From: Centrapalus pauciflorus
Taxonomy: Eukaryota > Streptophyta > Magnoliopsida > Asterales > Asteraceae
Reading direction: 5' to 3'
Length of the DNA: 64,000 nt
Assembly: GCA_020465985.1 (NCBI GenBank)
Contig: JAANYP010004771.1
Coordinates: 1,390,932-1,454,931 of the forward strand
Part shown: piece after piece, positions 60,126 through 64,000 of the stretch
Layout: each line of letters opens with the position of its first letter
Numbering within the stretch: the first letter of the stretch is position 1
Made by a program: the position numbers and the translations under genes
The notes under the pieces: model-generated
What the model saw: the letters and a program-made list of their open reading frames with translations, nothing else
The model's database searches: none
Told to the model about the DNA's origin: nothing

Positions 60126-62943
60126 ATGATCCCTACACACAACAGGATCGCTGATTCAACTCACCATCGATTACTAGAAGTCATCAAGACTGCTCTTATC
60201 AAGATTTTCGTTTCTCCCTACGCCACTGTCTGTAATTTTTTCTGAAACGCTCATTCTGTATCTACATGTGTTTTTTGATGTACATGTGTATGATGTTTGT
60301 ACTTTTTTCACGTTAAAATTGGGTTGTTTTTAAGGTGTGTGATTTGTATTGCGGAAGAGTACCGGATGAAGATAGATGGGACGAAGCTCAAATCGGTCAC
60401 TTTATAGGAATTGGTAATTTCGATCAAAGTTGACGATGTTTCTTTTTTTTTTTTTTTTTTCTTCCTGATTGTTTCAGATTTCATACGTGTATGAGTCTTG
60501 TTAAGTCGTGCGTTTTACAAACCCATATAGGGTTTGTGGTTGAATCAATCCTTTTAGAGATTTTAATTTCGTGTTTCTCGAGACGAATGGCAAACTTCAG
60601 TGTTCAAAATAATACTCAATCGTGTGAGTTTGGTATTGGAAGCAGTTAGTGATTATGTTCAAGGTTTATGTACAGTTATAATTCTTTATTGGTGGCATTC
60701 GTTGTAGAATTAACAATTTCATGAAGATATTTTACTTGATTCTAACATTCACCCTTATTTTTGTTTTCATCACCTTTAAAATTTTCTTAAAGCGGTGGTT
60801 GTAGGGTGATCTGACTCTTTAGAGCTATGGGTTACTTATTTGTTTTCTTTGCCTTTTGTGTTGGGAAATGGGAACGGGCTTGTCATATTGGCAGATGAAG
60901 CATCATCTGGAGTTAGAGAAGTTAGAGAAGCATGGGAGAGTCAGCGCAAGACTTACACTTCCGACTTTTACGAGCTTGACCCCTGCACCGTGAGTCCTTT
61001 TGTTAGTGACTTAGTGCTTATGTTGAGGCATGAATAAAATATTCTGAAGCATGCATTGGACTTATCCATTATCGTTTTGAATTTGTGGTACATGAGTTCA
61101 AAAGCCTTGAAAACATGTTGTTTTGATATAAATTATCACCAAAAGTTCATGTAACTGCGTTGTATTTGTATATTTCAAGTGTTATCACAGACAACCATTT
61201 AAGCAATTTCCAGTTAGTATTTTATGTGTTGGTTGATTTTAATGTCTTCAGGAAAACTTAGAAGCAATTTTAGGGGACAAGGGGAATACAGCTGATATTG
61301 TTTGTTGCATGCAACATTTGCAGGTATGACTCCATTGTTTGTGCTAATGTTTTAATCTCCTTCTCATGTAACCAGTGAAAGTAGGAAGTTCCGTTCTACT
61401 GCAGTTCTGTTTCGAAACTGAGGAGAAAGTACGAAGACTTCTGTATAACGTGTCATCTTTGTTGAAACCTGGGGGTTATCTTATGGGTATTACTCTGGAC
61501 TCAAGTACTATATGGTATGGAACCATGTATATCACAGTTGTTTCGCCAGATTTTATTTAATATCATTTTGTTGTTTTCAGTTTGACTTTGAATACTTTGA
61601 TGCATCTGGATTGCTATACTATTGCAATCACATAGCTCAAATGAAACTGCATTTATTGGTGCTATTTAAAAACTTAAATTGTTTGTATATGTGAGATTAA
61701 AATAATTTCTTAGAAGAAGAAGGAAACTAATGGGCGTTTTATGTTTGCACTTTGCAATGTGGAACTACATCTCCCTTCCTCCCATGAAAGATAATAGTAA
61801 GGGTAGTCGGTAGAACAGGTCTTTTGGCTTAAGAAGTCATCAAATCAACTTGGACATGTCGTATTTAATTTACATATATTGTTCATAGATTATGATTTTA
61901 TAGTTATTCTTAATCTTCTAAAGAGGGCACAACATTGTAATGTTATATCTAGAGGCATAGTCATGTGGATCTGGCTTCTAACATCATACCTATTTAAATA
62001 GGTTTTGGAGAATAAGGGAAAGGTCAAAAATTAATCAACAGTAAGTTGTGAATTATATGGCTGTAGTTGTGAGCTCTTTTAGGCTTCTTGTTCTGCATGC
62101 ATTCAATATGAACTTGAGTGTTGTCATAGAGTGATAAACGACATATCTTAAGTAACGAAACTTGAACTTGGAGTGTAGTGAGTTTGTCTCCCTCCTTTTT
62201 AATGGTAACTTTTCTGGTACCCTGCCATTTGTATTACTATATTTAGCTATTGAGAGAACTGTCCAGTGGAATACTTAATATGCTCACAAAATCTTACTTT
62301 TTTTTTAGTATTTTATCTAAATCTAATATGAGTCATTGTCATGAAGAGAATATATGCAAATGATGTCAATGCCAGATATTTTTTAATTGTAACAGCAACC
62401 CAAAATTTTTTTAACCATCTAGGAGATCAACAGGACTTGTTGGCATTACTCTGTGAAATGAAACAATTAGAATAATGTTCACGATAAGCTAAAACATGCA
62501 TTGTAGTCCAATTAATGGGGTGAAATTTTTCATAAAAATATTCTTGACAACATAACTTTCAAACGAACCACTGATGGTGTACTTATTTATAATCTGTCCC
62601 TATGTTTTGAGCATGAATCTGTGCAGCTAAATGACCTTGCAGGGCAAAATATCAGAAAAATGTTGAAGCATACCACAACCGGAGTGGTAGCATGAAGCCC
62701 AATCTTGTTCCAAATTGCATTCGATCAGAGAACTATATGATCACTTTTGAAGTTGAAGAAGAGAAGTACATGAAAACGTTCATCACATTGTATTTCTTGT
62801 AAAATATAATTAAGCACCTGAATTTATCTTTATAATATGGTCAATTGCAGGTTCCCTTTTTTTGGGAAAAAGTATCAGTTGAAGTTTGCAAATGATGCCT
62901 CTGCTGAAACACATTGCTTGGTACATTTCCCAAGCTTGATCAG
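60126..62943 (+). CDS. mRNA cap guanine-N7 methyltransferase 2-like (5' part, 7 exons)
   Basis: Family role: transfer of methyl from S-adenosylmethionine to N7 of the guanosine cap on nuclear mRNA. Exons: 60126-60227, 60335-60413, 60895-60989, 61252-61323, 61405-61514, 62643-62765, 62851-62943. They join in frame into 224 codons plus two bases of an Arg codon (ends VHFPSLI). Visible: SAM-binding motif I VCDLYCGR (35-42), GVREVREAWESQRK, LCFETEE-like FCFETEEKVRRLL, LLKPGGYLMGITLDSSTIW, AKYQKNVEAYHNRSG, and EEEKFPFFGKKYQLKF. These match the second plant cap methyltransferase (At3g52210 type). The next exon, expected to begin with a LAREAGL-like stretch, is not found by 64000, so the 3' end lies outside the window. 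The donor after exon 1 is GTCTGT, weak but GT. Intron 5 is 1.1 kb. Confidence 0.88.
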
Positions 62944-63150
62944 GTCTGGATTTAAAATTGTTTATGTGGTGTTCTTGTGTTAATTATGTGTTTTTGTAGG
63001 CATGGAAAGATTTAGTATATGTTACAAGGTATCGGGAAAACAATAATTTGGCATTGTAGAATAGAACTGCACTATGATTGCATTCTTAATGTATTGTATG
63101 ATTCACAACCATGCCCCAAAAAGTTATGGTACTTATTTGAAGAGACCTAG

Positions 63151-63780
63151 GTGGCGTTTGGTTCGTAAAATGTTTTAAAAGGAATTGGAATTGGAATCCA
63201 AATCATGTTTGGTTAGCTAAAAATGAAATTGGAATCCAGTTGCATAATTTGTTTGGTTCATAAATTGTCAACTAAATTATAATTAAACAAGATCAAATGA
63301 CAAAATACCTTTTTTTAATTATTTTATTATCATTTTCTTATTGCAATATATAGGTATGTGGATAGGATGGGCCTCGGTAGGGTAGAGTAGGTAAGGATGG
63401 GTGGTTTGTGGGGTAAGGTAAGGGTGGTGTGATTGAGTCGTGGGTAAGGTAAGGGTGGATTGAGTGGGCCGTGGGTAAGGTAAGGGTGGATTGAGTGGGC
63501 CGTGGGGTAGGGTAAGGGTGTATAAGGTAGGGTAGGGCAGGCGGGTGTGTTGTGGTGGGTAGGGTAGGGTAAGTGCGTGGTGTGGGTAGTATATGTGTGG
63601 AGTGGGTTGGGTATGGTAGGTAAGGATGGGATGGGTGGGTAGAGGTGGATGAGTCTCCAAGGTATGAATAGGATGAGATGGATAGGGTAGGGTGGGTAAT
63701 GTATGATGGATGAGGGGTGGGTGGGTAAGTGGGGGGGGGGGGGGGTGAGGTAAGGCAAGATAGGGTGTAATGAACCAAAG
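63151..63780. repeat. Inverted-end repeat element with a G-rich minisatellite, in the methyltransferase intron
   Basis: The left edge GCGTTTGGTTCGTAAAATG and the right edge TGTAATGAACCAAAG form a short inverted repeat around a strongly strand-biased G-rich core (63352-63750). Within it, a 31-base unit beginning GTAAGGTAAGGGTGG is repeated three times (63413-63443, 63444-63474, 63475-63505), followed by looser GGTAGGGTAAG-type copies and a 15-G run at 63731-63745. On the minus strand all three frames stay open only because the repeat lacks stop codons. Confidence 0.65.
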
Positions 63781-64000
63781 AACTGAACCCAAAGCAAACT
63801 GGACCAGACCGCCTACTATATTTAGTCCGATTTATAGTTCGGGAGAGTGTCAAAATCATTTCTTGGTCTAGTCTGGAAGCAGAATCATACTAGATTTTTT
63901 TAATGAATATGACTTGCATCATATTTGTATATTTTCCAAAGCATAAAACTCCTATTTGTGCAGTTTATGGTCCAGTTTGGATTGATTCAGTTCCCTGTTT
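63781..64000. other. Intron sequence to the window edge
   Basis: This is presumed to be intron 7 of the cap methyltransferase gene. A TTTGTGCAG acceptor-like site at 63955-63962 is followed by a frame that stops at once, so it is not the missing exon. Confidence 0.4.

Noticed and set aside
63319..63859. Three overlapping minus-strand open frames of 155-173 codons, Pro/Thr/Leu/His-rich
   Set aside because: All three frames are open at once because the C-rich minisatellite lacks stop codons; this is a repeat artefact and lies in an intron.
63955..64000. Possible eighth exon of the cap methyltransferase after TTTGTGCAG
   Set aside because: In the required phase it reaches a stop within eight codons and lacks the conserved LAREAGL-like sequence.

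Overview
The window is nuclear DNA of a flowering plant, most likely a eudicot. The genes are split by many short GT-AG introns, the intergenic DNA is very AT-rich, and there are plant Helitrons, Mutator-like and hAT MITEs and a chromodomain Ty3/gypsy element. All gene products recognised have plant counterparts. No organelle, bacterial or viral segment is seen. The species cannot be named from this sequence.

Layout. (1) 904-1839: an hAT-type MITE and a small Helitron lie upstream of a 26-exon NAT10/Kre33-type RNA cytidine acetyltransferase gene (2149-13213, +, predicted 1,031 aa). (2) 14217-16885: a young, internally deleted Ty3/gypsy chromovirus with 318-bp LTRs and a 5-bp target duplication. 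(3) About 16.9-29.7 kb: gene-free AT-rich DNA packed with foldback, Mutator-like and Helitron pieces and TA microsatellites. (4) 31209-32999: a single-exon DUF3475/DUF668 gene (+) of the PSK SIMULATOR-like family, with a CT-repeat leader. (5) 33.4-35.3 kb: more small repeats. (6) 36293-50944: a 19-exon myotubularin-type phosphoinositide 3-phosphatase gene (+, 857 aa). (7) 54600-55772 (-): an intronless ASIL-like trihelix transcription factor. (8) 59083-59853: a Mutator-like element with a perfect 9-bp target duplication and a GC-rich interior. (9) 60126 to the window edge (+): the 5' seven exons of a cap guanine-N7 methyltransferase 2-like gene, whose 3' part lies outside.

The genes are independent transcription units and do not form a pathway cluster. 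Two act on RNA (rRNA/tRNA cytidine acetylation; mRNA cap methylation), one on endosomal phosphoinositides, one is a DNA-binding regulator, and one is a growth/signalling protein of poorly known biochemistry.

The most notable observations are an apparent GA (not GT) splice donor after exon 1 of the acetyltransferase gene, two small inverted-repeat element families that each sit against TA/CA microsatellites (resembling rice 'microns'), a nearly identical-LTR but gag/protease/RT-less chromovirus whose pol stop codon lies inside the LTR, and a Pack-MULE-like element. Coordinates of exons were derived by hand from reading-frame continuity, splice consensus and family similarity; no alignment software was used.
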